Shown here: one piece after another, positions 11,779-23,339 of the stretch
Position numbering within the stretch: position 1 is the stretch's first letter
How the letters are laid out: each line of letters opens with the position of its first letter
Source of the DNA: Annulohypoxylon bovei var. microspora
Lineage: Eukaryota > Ascomycota > Sordariomycetes > Xylariales > Hypoxylaceae
Direction: 5' to 3'
Assembly (NCBI GenBank): GCA_022836615.1
Contig: MU405228.1
Location: 301,350 to 365,349, forward strand
DNA length: 64,000 nucleotides
The notes under the pieces: model-generated
Seen by the model: only the letters and a program-made list of their open reading frames with translations
Databases searched by the model: none
Told to the model about the DNA's origin: nothing
Made by a program: the position numbers and the translations under genes

Positions 11779-12334
11779 ATGGTAAGCTTCCATTCCAACT
11801 CCCTCCCTCTCACCTCCAAACACCACCTCCTCCAGTCCAGCAAGCTAACCACTCCCCCAACAGTCAATGCGCATAGTGCCCCCCGCCAACCACACCAGCA
11901 CCTTCAAAGCGGTCAACACGTCAGCGCCGTCAGCGCCGGGCATCCACGACACCATCCGGCACGGGCTCGGCCCATCGCCCCTCCCCACCAGCACCAGCAC
12001 CTCCTCCTCGCTCCCAGAGGCCCCCACCTCCCGCCACCCGCTGGAGTCGCGCCTCAAGGCCTGGGAGTCGACGCAGGAGAGCCTGCGCATGGAGAGCCTG
12101 CGCCGCACCTTCGGCATCGCGGAGCCGATCCGCCGCGGCATGGAGCTGAAGATCGCGCGGGACGGCGAGTGGCGGCCGATGGCGCTGGGCGGCGGCCCCG
12201 GCGTCCGCGGCGTCCACGAGGACATCCTGCGCGGCCGCGAGGCCATGCTGGACTGGGAGGACGTGTTCACGGGCGAGGAGCAGCGGGGTGCTATCGGTGT
12301 GCAGGAGGAGATGGAGCGGAAGTTGAAGATCTAA
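11779..12334 (+). CDS. UMP1: Proteasome maturation factor UMP1, start-codon-only first exon
   Basis: UMP1 is the chaperone that joins half-proteasomes and is degraded when the 20S core matures. Exon 1 is just the ATG at 11779-11781. An 82-bp intron follows (GTAAGC, branch GCTAAC at about 11844, acceptor CAACAG), and exon 2 is 11864-12334. The product is 157 residues beginning M-S-M-R-I-V-P, as in fungal orthologues. Family landmarks are APGIHDTIRHGL near the N-terminus, HPLESRLKAWESTQESL, LRRTFGIAEPIRRGMELKI and WEDVFTGEE near the C-terminus. A downstream ATG at 11867 would give the same protein two residues shorter. The CDS is strongly GC-rich at third positions, unlike its surroundings. Confidence 0.93.
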
Positions 12335-13048
12335 GTTCGGGGTGTGATCGATAGCCCGGGTCCGTATTTGTATCGTGGTGAACGTGGACGTGGACAATGG
12401 CGACTAGTCAAATGACCTTGCCACGTTCATAGATAGAGTGAATAGCACAGTAGATCGAGGGTCTACTTCGTATGTATACGACACAGGCATGCAACAGGAA
12501 TAGACAAGTCATGGGGATTGATCCCTAATGGCAAATTTCCAAGATTCATGCTCTCGAGTAATAATGAAAGCAACCGTGCTATATGGACAGTGGCTACAAT
12601 ATACCACATTATTCGTTTATATGGTCGGTATGACCGGTATAGTGCAAATACTATAAACACAAAATAGTACGCCTGATATCGGCTGCCTTCTCCGATGCTA
12701 TATGAAAAAGAGCACACGAGAAGCAGTCGCTAGTCCTCCCGACCTTATCCCCTTCCGAGCTGTTGGTGAATGCTCCGGGGCACATTTGGAAAGAATTCTT
12801 ACCTTACATGACTATAGCAATAGCTTCGTCCTAATCGCCTGCTTCAATTTCTGCTGCTAAAACAAAATTCAAGACCTATCGCGCCGCCCTATGCCCAGAA
12901 TCCGCAATCATTTCCACACATAGATGCCAATTGTCCGTCTTGCCTATAGTTCCCTCAGTCATTCGGGCGGTTCTAGAACAGGATGTGATGCCGCCGCATC
13001 GAAAAATAGTTCGTTTTATCAAGGAGCAGTGGATGCTCGAGAGCCAGA
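12335..13048. other. Intergenic, no gene seen
   Basis: This lies between the convergent ends of UMP1 and the ubiquitin-fold gene. It should hold both 3' UTRs. Minus-strand frames at 12463-12717 and 12876-13067 have no recognisable features; the latter overlaps the last coding exon of the ubiquitin-fold gene. Confidence 0.55.
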
Positions 13049-13853
13049 TCATAAGATGACGCAGCATCCGCTACGACCGCGGTGGCTCCCGGAATCCTTA
13101 ACTTTCTTGGCTGCTTCTTCTTCGTCTATCAGGTCTTGAGGTTTAACAGTCATATGGACGACGTTTCTTTGAAGACTGAAATGGTAATCTGCAGAGGTAC
13201 AAGATCAGTAAACTAAACGTATGGGTCTTCAGTTGCGTAGGAAAGAAAAAGATTAACTCACGGCTAAGTTGATTGCGGTCCTCAAGCAATTTGCCAAAGT
13301 GGATGAGTCTTATGGCACTAGGTTCTCTCGGTGGATGATCCCATTCCTTTCTCCAATCTCTCAATATCAGCTCTTTTAGTGTATAGACTGTAATGCTGAA
13401 TGGATCCATCTTGCCATCCTCCGTCTTGCCCGTCACAGTCACGTTGCGCTTCGATAAGTACTTTTCGTCGATCCGAAAAGGGTGGCGCGCACCAGAGGTT
13501 AAAAGAAGCATAATGTCAACTGCCAGATCACTATTTTCCGCTGTACTAGTAGCAGGGTCGACGGGATCTATCGTGAGATCATGCTCGTCGCCACTAGCAG
13601 GAGCCTTGCCGTGGCCTTTGGACATAGTTGACTCGCCAGCTGGCGGGTCCTTATCTGGCACGGGTATTGAGGTTGGTGCAGACTCGGTGTCTTGATCTTC
13701 GGTATTCGAGACATCTAGGTTGGTCTCTGGGAGGTTAGGTTCGGTCTTAGATAGGTCTTCCATCTCGACGTCGCTGACAGGCTGAGTTGCTGACACTGTC
13801 TCTTCCCTAGCTCCTGAATCTCCACTGGCAGAAGGGGATTTCGCGTCCGGCAT
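13049..13853 (-). CDS. UBL3/MUB-like membrane-anchored ubiquitin-fold protein with CaaX end
   Basis: Two exons, 13853-13262 and 13188-13049, with a 73-bp intron (GTGAGT...CTGCAG), encode 243 residues. The first ~110 residues are low-complexity, acidic and Ser/Pro-rich. A ubiquitin-like domain follows (about 113-215) with DIMLLLTSGARHPFRIDEKYL, the ELILRDW helix and IRLIHFGKLLEDRNQL. The short second exon adds HMTVKPQDL and ends G-C-C-V-I-L. The final CVIL is a CaaX box whose Leu favours geranylgeranylation, with a second Cys next to it. Known: UBL3/MUB proteins use this to attach to membranes and can bind E2 enzymes or aid sorting into vesicles. The start is the ATG at 13853; the frame upstream has only TTG. 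Stopping at the first exon would miss the lipid anchor. Confidence 0.85.
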
Positions 13854-16800
13854 GTTTGACTGCAACGAAACGAAGGGTGGTCAATCGCGACACGTCGTAC
13901 GGATTTCTGACGGATGCGCGCAATTAACTAGACGTATACAATAATCGGGGAATAAATGGGCGTCTTTTTTTCGTGGGTGAAAGAGATGCACTCGGGTGCA
14001 AGGATTGCCGAAATATTAAACACGGGTTTGTTGAATACAGAGGTGCAATTGAAAGATTTGATTATGATTTGTCGCCTTCGTCGGTTCCTGCCATGGAAAG
14101 CACGCAAGATGAAACGAGTACGGTGGCTTAAATGGTGTAAGGAGATTGCCGAATTAATTTGTCGTTCTGTAGCAAAATGGGAAAATTGAGAAACAATGAT
14201 GACGAGTGACTAAAGTCTCAAGTTAATGCAGGAAATGCAGTGCAGCAGCCAGTCGCCGCTAGTGATACAGTCGTAAAAGATGGTGATGATGTTATTATTC
14301 GGGTCTGGCGGATTAGATTGGCAGGATTGACAGGATTTAGGCCAGTGGTGGTGGGAAAAAAGGAACAATCGAACAATGTCCAAGTATTGACAAACAATAA
14401 AATCGAGTCTCAAGTTTCCAATCTTACGGATAACGACACAGCATGACAACTACTCGATTATTCGCCTTTTGAGAAGCCACGAATGAAATGGACGATCGAC
14501 TGGGCTGTCGCCAGCTGGGTCCTGGGGTTGCTCTTGCAGTTTAGGTGGTTTTGGATGCCCCTTATTTCAGGTTGCTATTACCTTTCCTAGCGACAATGGT
14601 CCTACACTAATCCCTACATCGACCCCTTAGTGGCCTATGCGGGAAACCTAGCCCCTAACCTTAGTAAAAATAGAGATAGACGTACCAGCGTACTTCGTAT
14701 AATCATCTTAAAACTTGCATCAACAATATTTCAAGTTATAAACCTTGATGACACTTCCTAGTTTGCCAAATGCATACAAAATGACTACACAGCATTACCT
14801 CAAGCTTATTTCTTTCTTTATAAATCATGCAAACTAACAAGGCGAAGATAGTGCTAATAACAATAACTCCCCAGTTACCTAGGCAGTTATCTCAACCCCG
14901 GATTGTGGTAATGGTAATAATATGGAGATAACCAATTCTCGGATCTTACTACCTTACAGGGAAAAGGCGAAATCCAAGCTCCTCTGTCGACCATAAACTC
15001 ACCTACTCCTCAAAAGTCGAGTTTCATTGAAGATAAGGTTGTATCCGTCCGAACAAATCGCAAACACAACTAAATTAAGAGACACGCATTGCGGTCTATT
15101 GCGGTTTGCTAAATTCGAATAAGCCGGTCAAGAAAACACACCTCGCCAGGACCATCACTATCGGAGAGTTGCATCAAAGTATTTGAGTTTTACGTACGAT
15201 CATTATCTCGAAATGGCCATTTGAGCTGAAGATAGATTGGATCTCTCTCTCCTCTCGGCACGGTATCCGTATCCTCCCCCGCCTTGGCGCCACCCATCTC
15301 TTCCCCACACTCCACTCTCTCCTCTCCTTCTCCAGCGCTGGTCAAATGGGAACCATCTGCACGTGTGATGGTGAACTGGTGGTGAACCATCAACTTCCGA
15401 ATCCTACATTTTAGGTGAACATGGCCGTTTCCATCAACGTCTCTCCTCGGGCCGTGAGCTTCCCTTTAGATATTATCCTCTCTGCCTCTTCTCACGGAAT
15501 GTGACGTGCAAACAGAGTTGGATTCAATACTCTTCCTCAACGACGTCACACAAACCCAATAGACACTCTACCCCCTCCCCCTCAATTCCGATGTATGTAG
15601 AATGATCTTCCATCACAAGAACTTTCAATGTTTTTCTTTCACTACTTCAGGTAGGTGGTTGCTCGGATACCCTAGCCACCCGCCACCTTGTTACATAGTA
15701 CACCGCTTATTCATAGGTTATTGGCTAGGTATTTCCCCTAACCCAGACTAACGCTCACCGAAATGGAATCTTCCGCAGCTGCTTCTATTCTTCAACGCTC
15801 TTTCTAATACGCGAAACCCTTTCAATAATAGTAAGTTCCACTCAAGATTGACGGAGCTAGGACTTCTTTGCTTTGTTTATCACATGCCTCGATATGCGGT
15901 TGGTCCTAGGTACGACTGCGCGACGCATGCAAGACATAAGCTAAATCCCTTATAGGATATAGAACTAAAAAGCTTTGACCTTACTATATGTAGTTATGCC
16001 TCGACTCAAGTAGATATATTAAGATGGAAGTTATTAATAATATTTTCTCTTAGAGGTGAGTTCATGACATATGATCAGGCCATTGTCTATACATCCCTTC
16101 GAGCGGCAAGCCTAGCATCCCCGCAAGCCGCCGGTTTTCTACCGAGGCCGACTTCGCACCATCTTCCCGTTGAGCCACCCGAAAATCGCACCCGCAACTC
16201 CCGGTCTTACTTAATACCATAATATCGAGATTTCTATTTATCGTCGATATTAGACACACACGTGAGGAATCTTGGAAGTTTACATGATCATACAAAAGTA
16301 TTGTGTCAACGTATCCACCAAATAGTTAGTAAGCTACGATTTCATAAAAATATTCAACAGAGGCTAGTATTTTATATATTGGTAATTCCTCCAGATTCTA
16401 GGTAAGGATGAGTATAGCAATTTCATATGTTTGTAACGAGAGTTGCGCACAAGTATATGAAGTAGAATTGTTGTTGTTTTCTAGGTGCCTACATTTGAAA
16501 TATATTCCAGTAGCTGTTGAGTTAACCGTTTACCTAAACATACCTCGCACAGAGTTTACCAACTAATTATCCGTAGAACTGTACTAAGTCTATACGAAGG
16601 GCTTTACATACGCTGTCTACCGTGAAAGCGGGACCAGGACAGGTCTAACTAACCCATCTTCTATAAAAATGGGTTGTCTTCCTAAAGATCATGTAGTTAT
16701 GGTAAAAACATAGTATTTCTAGGGCTTATATGCTATGACATTGGATTTCAAATCAAATATAGGTACCTAATTCATGTTTAATATTAGTAGTGCCACTACT

Positions 16801-17767
16801 AGATTTCACATATACATCTTTATAGTAGTCCAATAACTATTTAAATGCATATAACTTAGTATTCGTGGATAAATCTAACTAAGCGATTCTCTGCAAGAAT
16901 CAAATAATACTACCGGAGTCATAATTTGACATAGCAATCGGTTTCTATACCACATATATAGAGTTATCCCACGGTATTGTTATATAGGGAGCTAGCCGGG
17001 TTTTGGTAAAGTGAAGTTGGTTTTCAAATAGCTTCACTTGAACCGAAGATATTCTAGGTTAGTTAGAACATCATAGTAAGAACGTGGTTTATGGGACAAT
17101 TAAGACAAAAGACACGGAGTTAGGATAAAATACTATCGATGTATCTTCTGCACATAATTTATCACATCATAGCTAGAAGTTCAATGGTATTTCATATCAG
17201 TCAGTTGTGCAAATATATCCCCTACCTTGGTGGATGCTATGATATCAACTCCCAAGGAATGGGGGGCTTCTTCAATTCAATGTTTTACATAACCTATATG
17301 CATTTTGAATGTGTCATGATTAAACCTTGAAAATCCATTACACTTCAGGCAGCTGGAGTAATTTTATGAGGTAACGACGGGTAGTGGTTACCCTACCTAG
17401 TGATACACACGTAATTACCTGAGGTACCTGCTGCCTCAGTCTATCTAGTACAAGCACAGAGTAATTTCCGTCTATGATCGAACGTGATTTCCTTAGCAAC
17501 CTTTCGTGGTGTACTAATCCTGCTCTTTCCTCGCTGTAAGGTTCCATAAGTCACATCAGCAGGAGCAAAGTTTCCTCATCACAGTCACGAAAAAAAATCA
17601 AGACTCAACTTCTTACTCGACACGTCGCACTCATATTTACTTTTTTTCTCTTCTCAACACTTTCTCTTCTCCATCTCTTCGTCACCCATCACGTTCGTTT
17701 CCTGGTGATTTCTGGAACACCAAATCTTTATATACCCATATCGATCAATCACGAGAAAATAATCATC
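13854..17767. other. Gene-free 3.9-kb interval
   Basis: Several short frames (13956-14189, 14240-14446, 15190-15393, 17139-17330, 17338-17547) show no domain, splice logic or compositional signal of coding. The start should contain the promoter of the ubiquitin-fold gene. A GC-rich patch at about 16080-16215 stands out from its AT-rich flanks. A CT-rich block at about 17640-17700 is described separately. Confidence 0.55.
17640..17700 (+). promoter_or_regulatory. Pyrimidine-rich promoter/leader tract upstream of the secreted protein gene
   Basis: The plus strand here is dominated by T and C (runs such as TCTCTTCTCC). It lies 70-130 bp before the ATG at 17768. In filamentous fungi, CT-rich blocks often mark the transcription start of well-expressed genes. 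The functional role is inferred from position and composition only. Confidence 0.45.
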
Positions 17768-19030
17768 ATGGGCGTCTTGACGAAGACTCTTGTGACCTGC
17801 CTAATAGCATTATGCTACGGAATTGCCAATTGTGCAGTCGTCCAAGTCGCTAATAAGCAAGAACTCCTATCAGGTTCACTGACCCAGGCCGAATCTGCTC
17901 CTGTCACCATTGTCAACACCATCTCAGAGACCATCGTGCCTGGATCGTCTCGCACAGTGTCTGCTGTCACCAAGATTCGCCAGAATTCACCTCAGCAGCC
18001 TCGAGCTGTTCAGGATACTGTTCTCGTCACTGCAACCTCTTCCAATTCGTCTTCACCTCACCCAACTCGCACCGGCGAAGACACTAGTGGACCGGCTAGA
18101 TCTTCAACTGTTACCTCACATGTCCACAGCCCTATCATGACCACAATCCCCGAGGAGGATCTAACTCCCCTACATCTCGAGTGGCCGGGAGATGTGGACC
18201 CCGAGGATTTGATTCCATTATATCAGAATCTAGGTGATAATGGCGAGGCCGATCTGATTCCGCGTGGTAGCTATGATGGCTATGGCGGTGGATACGGCTC
18301 AGGTACAACTGGCCCAGTCAATGGAGGCTATGGTAACCCCTCTGGACCAACGAACTTACCTTCTGGTGGATATGGAAACCCGCTGCCCCCTACCACCATT
18401 AACCCAATAGTTGTCACGGTGCTAGACCCGCCGACTGTAACTGTTTCCCTGGGACTTCAGATTTCGACCTTTGGTCCAAGTTCCCCTACGGCAGGTACAA
18501 CAGTTGTTGTCGTCGAGCCTGCTCCAAGCACACACTCACAAGTGCAGAACGTTACGGTGATTGTCGCTCCACCCCAACCAACCGTTCCACTTCCCCTGCC
18601 AACCAATGGACCGTCTATCATGACGATCATAGTTCCAGCCGAGACTACCCACAGCAGCCCGGGTTACGTTTACACGACGGTTACTCCATCGTACGCAGCA
18701 CCTCATATTGGTACCAGCACCCTCGTAGTAGTGCACACACCTACGGCAAATCCAGGTCCGATTCCTATCAGCACAAGTGCTGCTAGTCGTACCGCACAGC
18801 CAAGTGTAAATATCTGGTTGGCTATTATCTTCGTGGTTGCGACTGTTGCAGGAACAGCCGCTAAAAAACAACCTGGGCAGACTGAGCTACCCAAGTCTGA
18901 GCTACCAAAGCCTGCTAAAGTGAATTGCCTCACTAAAATAATCAACAAGTACAAGAAGGCCCGCGATAACGGTAATGAAGGACACGATATTGAACCAAAC
19001 TCTGCTCGTTCTGGACGTTACGAACACTAA
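17768..19030 (+). CDS. Secreted or surface Ser/Thr/Pro-rich protein, possible C-terminal membrane anchor
   Basis: A 420-residue single-exon protein of unknown family. It starts at the ATG at 17768, giving a clear signal peptide (MGVLTKTLVTCLIALCYGIA); the frame extends upstream only through a GTG. The mature part is rich in Ser, Thr, Pro and Val. It has a Gly-Tyr segment at about 170-210 (GGYG repeats, plus PSGGYGNP) and several TTVVV- or VTV-like beta-prone stretches, fitting an O-glycosylated wall or surface protein. Near residue 365-385 there is a modest hydrophobic stretch (IWLAIIFVVATVAG) followed by a Lys/Pro-rich tail (with KSELPKP), consistent with a type I membrane protein. There is no GPI-type terminus. 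The function is unknown; a wall-sensor or mucin-like role is only a suggestion. Confidence 0.7.
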   Translation: MGVLTKTLVTCLIALCYGIANCAVVQVANKQELLSGSLTQAESAPVTIVNTISETIVPGSSRTVSAVTKIRQNSPQQPRAVQDTVLVTATSSNSSSPHPTRTGEDTSGPARSSTVTSHVHSPIMTTIPEEDLTPLHLEWPGDVDPEDLIPLYQNLGDNGEADLIPRGSYDGYGGGYGSGTTGPVNGGYGNPSGPTNLPSGGYGNPLPPTTINPIVVTVLDPPTVTVSLGLQISTFGPSSPTAGTTVVVVEPAPSTHSQVQNVTVIVAPPQPTVPLPLPTNGPSIMTIIVPAETTHSSPGYVYTTVTPSYAAPHIGTSTLVVVHTPTANPGPIPISTSAASRTAQPSVNIWLAIIFVVATVAGTAAKKQPGQTELPKSELPKPAKVNCLTKIINKYKKARDNGNEGHDIEPNSARSGRYEH

Positions 19031-19843
19031 GTCTCGGTACGATTCGGAGTACAATTCGGACAAGGCTCTAAAGCTTGCGGTCCGTTCCCATCTATCTGGC
19101 AGGGCAATACACATGAATAGGAGGCGGTAATGATTGATATTTGATTTCGGAAGGAAAACTAGCTGTTGGTGTCTAAGGGGGTGGAAGAGAAGGAGAAAAA
19201 AGCTATGATTCGAGATTTTCTTGGGAGCTGAAAAACCGCAAAATTGTAAGACGGTGTTCGTCTTCTGCAGATTAAATAATGATTCGCTTGTCACTTATCG
19301 CTCGCTAAAGAGATGATGGCCTTTAATTCCCCAGTTAGTTAGGTACGGTACGGTACGTTAGATCATGCGAGATCTTTATGATCTGCATATGCAATGCACT
19401 GCAACGAGATTACATATCGAATCCGAGAACTGAGTGGTCCCGGTAAAGATGCCTATGTACCTGAGTGATGTGATCTGTAATTCGATGCTAAGCGAGGCTT
19501 GAATACGTACCTACCTAGTAGACAGGTTCGAAGTACGTGACGATTGATGTTGATGTACAGTTCTTCGTATCATTAAGTGTCCTATTCTTTCGTTCTTCCC
19601 CTTTCCCTATTCTAGTCTGACAAGTCCCATATTGGCATATTTACGTACACTGAGCAATCTTCCACACCGCACCACAGCACACCGCACCAAATTTGTCTCC
19701 CTGCTTCCAAAGCTATGCTTATTTAAAATATCATATCGTATTTCTCTCGCCTCAGCCGCATCGCCACCTTCACCAGAATACCCTGGGTAGGTAGAAAATA
19801 ACTAAGCAAGTACTCCCACTTCTTGCTAAGGCATATCAGGTAT
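19031..19843. other. Intergenic, no gene seen
   Basis: This lies between two convergent genes. It carries an iterated GGTAC at about 19342-19357 and short TACCTA/TAGGTA motifs. No gene is supported; it probably includes both 3' UTRs. Confidence 0.55.
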
Positions 19844-22535
19844 CTACAAAAGCAGCAGATCGCCGTTACTCCCGACGCCCTGAGCGGGCTGGAAGACCTG
19901 CTGGGGGGCGTACTGGTTGACGACGTAGGAGGCCTCGGTGCCGGCGCCGCCGAAGGCGGAGTCGTCGGCGGCCTCGTGGATGCCCATGGCGGCCATCTGG
20001 TGGCTGCCGATGCCGGCGAAGTAGGCGTCCGCGTCGTTAACGGCGTTGGCCATGCCGCCGCCGCCGTCGCTGTTCTCGAAGTTCATGTCCATGCTCTGGA
20101 CCTGGCCCTGCGCGTTGGCCACGGCGACCGGCTGCCCGCCCATCCCGAACATGCTGAGGCTCTTCTGCGCGTCGAAGGCCGGCAGGTTGGTCGACGTCGA
20201 CAGCGCGTGCTTCTGCAGCGCGGGCGAGTCCGGCAGGCGCCGCGGCCGCGCGCTGCGGAACACCGTCTGCACCGGCTTCAGGTAGATGGTGGCAAGCGTG
20301 CCGACGTTGAGGCACATCTCCTCGAGGGTCGCGGGGTCGAGCTTCTCCGACTCGGCCGTGATGGGGGGTTTCTCGCCCATGACCATTTGCTTCGCCACGT
20401 TCATGTCCGTGCTGAGCAGCCGCCAGTACATGTACGCGCGGTCCCGGAGATCCGGGTTGTCGGTTTCTTCCGTGGCCCACTTGAGCACTTTCGGCACGAG
20501 GTCTTGGCCCTTGGTGGGCCGTTGGATGAATAGCTTGACGGTCGCTGTGAGGAGCGCTAGTTGCACTTCTACCGGCTCCTCCGCGAACGAGTATAGGAAG
20601 TCCTCGAGTAGGACGTCGCTGTTCTCAATTCGCGCCGCGTATTGTCCGATGACCCACACCATTGCCGCCTTGGCCTCCGGCTCGTCTAGGGAGTCGAGAT
20701 GTTCGCACAAGGTACCGATTATCGACTCATACTGGTTCGGGTATTTCCGGAAGATGTTTCGGATGACTACGGTTGCCTCCTGGACGATATACGGCACCTT
20801 GGTCGCCACGAGTTCAAGGAGCAGGTTTATGCATCGCCTCGCCGCCGGCTCAATCTTAATGGCTAGCTTGCCAATGGCGCGCACTGCTTTTCGGACGAAA
20901 TGGACGTCGACTTCCGTTGCGTACTCTCTAAGTTCGGTTAGTACTTCGTCGATGTTCTTCTCGTTGGCAAGCATAAATATCAGCTCAAGCTTCGTAACCT
21001 TGACGTAGATCGGGTCGTTGTATTTGCAGAAGAATACGCGGATATCGTTGCGCAGAACATCGGGTCTTCTTTGGAGTATGAGTAGCGCATTCCTGAGAGC
21101 GAGATATTGTACCTCCGGTCCTTTCGCAAGCAACGTCACTAGTGGTGGAGATAGTTTTCGACATAATGCCGAAACCTGTTTCTCATCCGCGATATAGTTC
21201 ATCAAATACAAGATGACTCGAATGCAGGTCAACACCACGGCTGAATTCGAGTGTGATAACCGCGGCGCGATACGTTCGGCTAGCAGGGTAGCTTCCCCTG
21301 ATTCTTGAGGCACATAAGACATCAAAGCTTCGAGGATATATGTTTGACCCCACCTATTTTCAAGTTAGATAGAGCATGCATGGTGGCTGGATGTGGCGTT
21401 ACGAACTCGGAACAGTCTGGTAAGATTGCTACCATCTTGGATGCATTGCTATAGTCGATAGTGAGCTTAATAGAATCACTACGTTCCCATATATCCATCA
21501 AACCAGCCAGCGCGCTCGCTACAACGGTAGGGTTGTCATCTCGTAGAAGCTGATTAAGCCTATCTATGAGATCGGATTGCTCGACCATGTACTTATCATG
21601 ATCGTACAATTTCGCAACACAGAAAGCCGCGGTCTTTCGTACGTAGGGATCGGAGTCTCGGAGTAGGTGTTTGACAAGAGGGACCGTGGCTTCGACGAAT
21701 TCTTTGACGTGAACGTAGGACATGGTTCGAAGAGCTAAAGCCCTGACTAACGGGTTCGTATCCTCCATATCCTATGAATGTGTCAATTGCTTGCGTGACA
21801 TTCGATGTCATGTCTGTCGCGGTACCTACATGCTGTAGAAAGGGGATCGCTTTTATTGCAATCTCAGGGCGCATTCTCGCATAGTTGACTAGGAACAAGA
21901 AACACCTGTACAATTCTTGTTATAAGCATCTCTTAGATCGAGGGGTCCGGAACCGACGTGAGCATACATCTTCTTGATCTCTAAGCTCTGAATATGCATG
22001 CAACCTATTATATCGGGAAACAGGGAGACCATCTCATTGTTGCTCATGGTCATGTTGGCGACGATCTTCTTTAGAGCAATCTTCTTCTGGGTGAAGTTCT
22101 TATCCTTCTTTCCGCCGCTGTTCAACTCGAGTCGCAGCTCGGCGACTTTCCCCTGCAAAGTCATCGGTCGTAAGCCATAGTCCGGAGGTATATATGCTAG
22201 AAACATGGCCATTATGCGCGACGGGGAAGGTGGATAGGATCATAATGTGTTTTGATGACCCCGAAGGGACGTCGGGGTGAAGGGCGGCTCGAAACGTGTG
22301 CCTTTATGAGATAATCGTCAAGACGAAAGCGCTCTAGTGAATTGTGATAGATGTATAGATGTATGATATTTCTTCCCAATTTGTCGAATTGGGAATGAAA
22401 GTGTCAAACAGATTGGAATAGGTGGGAAAGAAGATGCGGTCGCGATGGGAAGATGGTATAGTAAGGGAAAGAAAGGAATAATGCGCTTACTCGAGCGAAC
22501 AGCTTCGAGTCCCCTCCACCTTGGGAGCTCGACAT
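19844..22535 (-). CDS. Beta-adaptin (AP-1/AP-2 clathrin adaptor large subunit), ear-less, five exons
   Basis: The five exons are 22535-22491, 22152-21968, 21905-21830, 21771-21407 and 21353-19844, giving 726 residues in one frame. Introns are 338, 62, 58 and 53 bp; the last uses donor GTTCGT. The trunk begins [10 protein letters not shown] and carries the beta-adaptin landmarks [53 protein letters not shown] and the repeated HEAT-like helices. The protein ends after a Gly/Ala/Gln-rich hinge at DLLLL, with no appendage (ear) domain. Known: beta-adaptins bind dileucine cargo signals and clathrin on the TGN/endosome (AP-1) or plasma membrane (AP-2). I cannot separate AP-1 from AP-2 by eye. The 3' third is very GC-rich. 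It is divergent from EMC4. Confidence 0.93.
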
Positions 22536-23339
22536 GGTGGTTTAATGTTGGCTGTTCTTGTCGGAATTGCCTCTTTGGTGTCTCTCGATGTGTCGGCTGG
22601 TTGGCTGAATAGGAGCTCGAGTTCAGTCGATAAAGCGCCTAGCAATAGGAGCAACAGGGTGTAAGCAAGGAAGCAATCAGCTGTGGCTACCCCTCACGCA
22701 GAGAGAGCTAGGGATCTTGGAACAGAATTGGATTGACTAAAATCGTACTGTATCTTTTTCAGACGCCTATAAATGCAACCATCCAATCGCAAGGATTCAC
22801 GACGGAGGAAGACAATAGGCGGTATTGGACGAGCGGTCGAACGCGATGCGCGCCGGATCTTGATCCCGGCTTTTCGTAGGATGAGCGTGTGATTAATTCA
22901 CCGTCGATCTAGATGGAGTAGGAGAATTCGAATAGAATCGTACGGCGACATTATCGAACATCGGATTCGGAGGAAGTTGTCGGCCCCTCCATATATTTCC
23001 ATTAAGTCAAGAAATAATGGTTGGAAACCCCTGAAGACGGAAAGTTGGAGCTTGCGTTGTGACTTGCAGGGATTTGACCTTCGGGCAACACGGGCCATGT
23101 GGATCGGCTACTTGCGACATAGCAACCTAGGCGGGTTTTCATTAAACGAGGCTTTGTCAGCTTGTCCCGATATGACGGTTGTTGTGGACCAGCAATTGCA
23201 CTACGTACATACATACATGCGTCAACTTTCGTTGCAACTTCATCGAAAAGATCGAAGCTTATTGAACGACATACCGCGTGCGATATTTTTAACCGACAAC
23301 AAGCACGTATCACTTAAGAAGCTTAGATAGCTAGTCGGG
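22536..23339. promoter_or_regulatory. Divergent promoter region between beta-adaptin and EMC4
   Basis: The 804 bp separate two head-to-head start codons. Overlapping frames on both strands at 22977-23330 and 23002-23313 are opposite-strand shadows with no family resemblance. No TATA box is evident. Confidence 0.5.

Noticed and set aside
11845..12397. Minus-strand frames of 141 and 155 codons opposite UMP1
   Set aside because: The sense strand encodes a clear UMP1, and the antisense frames are Ala/Arg/Gly-rich shadows.
19823..20533. Long plus-strand frame (236 codons), with another at 20286-21008, opposite beta-adaptin
   Set aside because: These are antisense shadows caused by the GC-rich third codon positions of beta-adaptin, with low-complexity Ala/Gly/Val/Arg composition and no family resemblance.
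22977..23330. 117-codon plus-strand frame in the beta-adaptin/EMC4 divergent promoter
   Set aside because: It overlaps an equally long minus-strand frame, ends just before the EMC4 start and resembles nothing.
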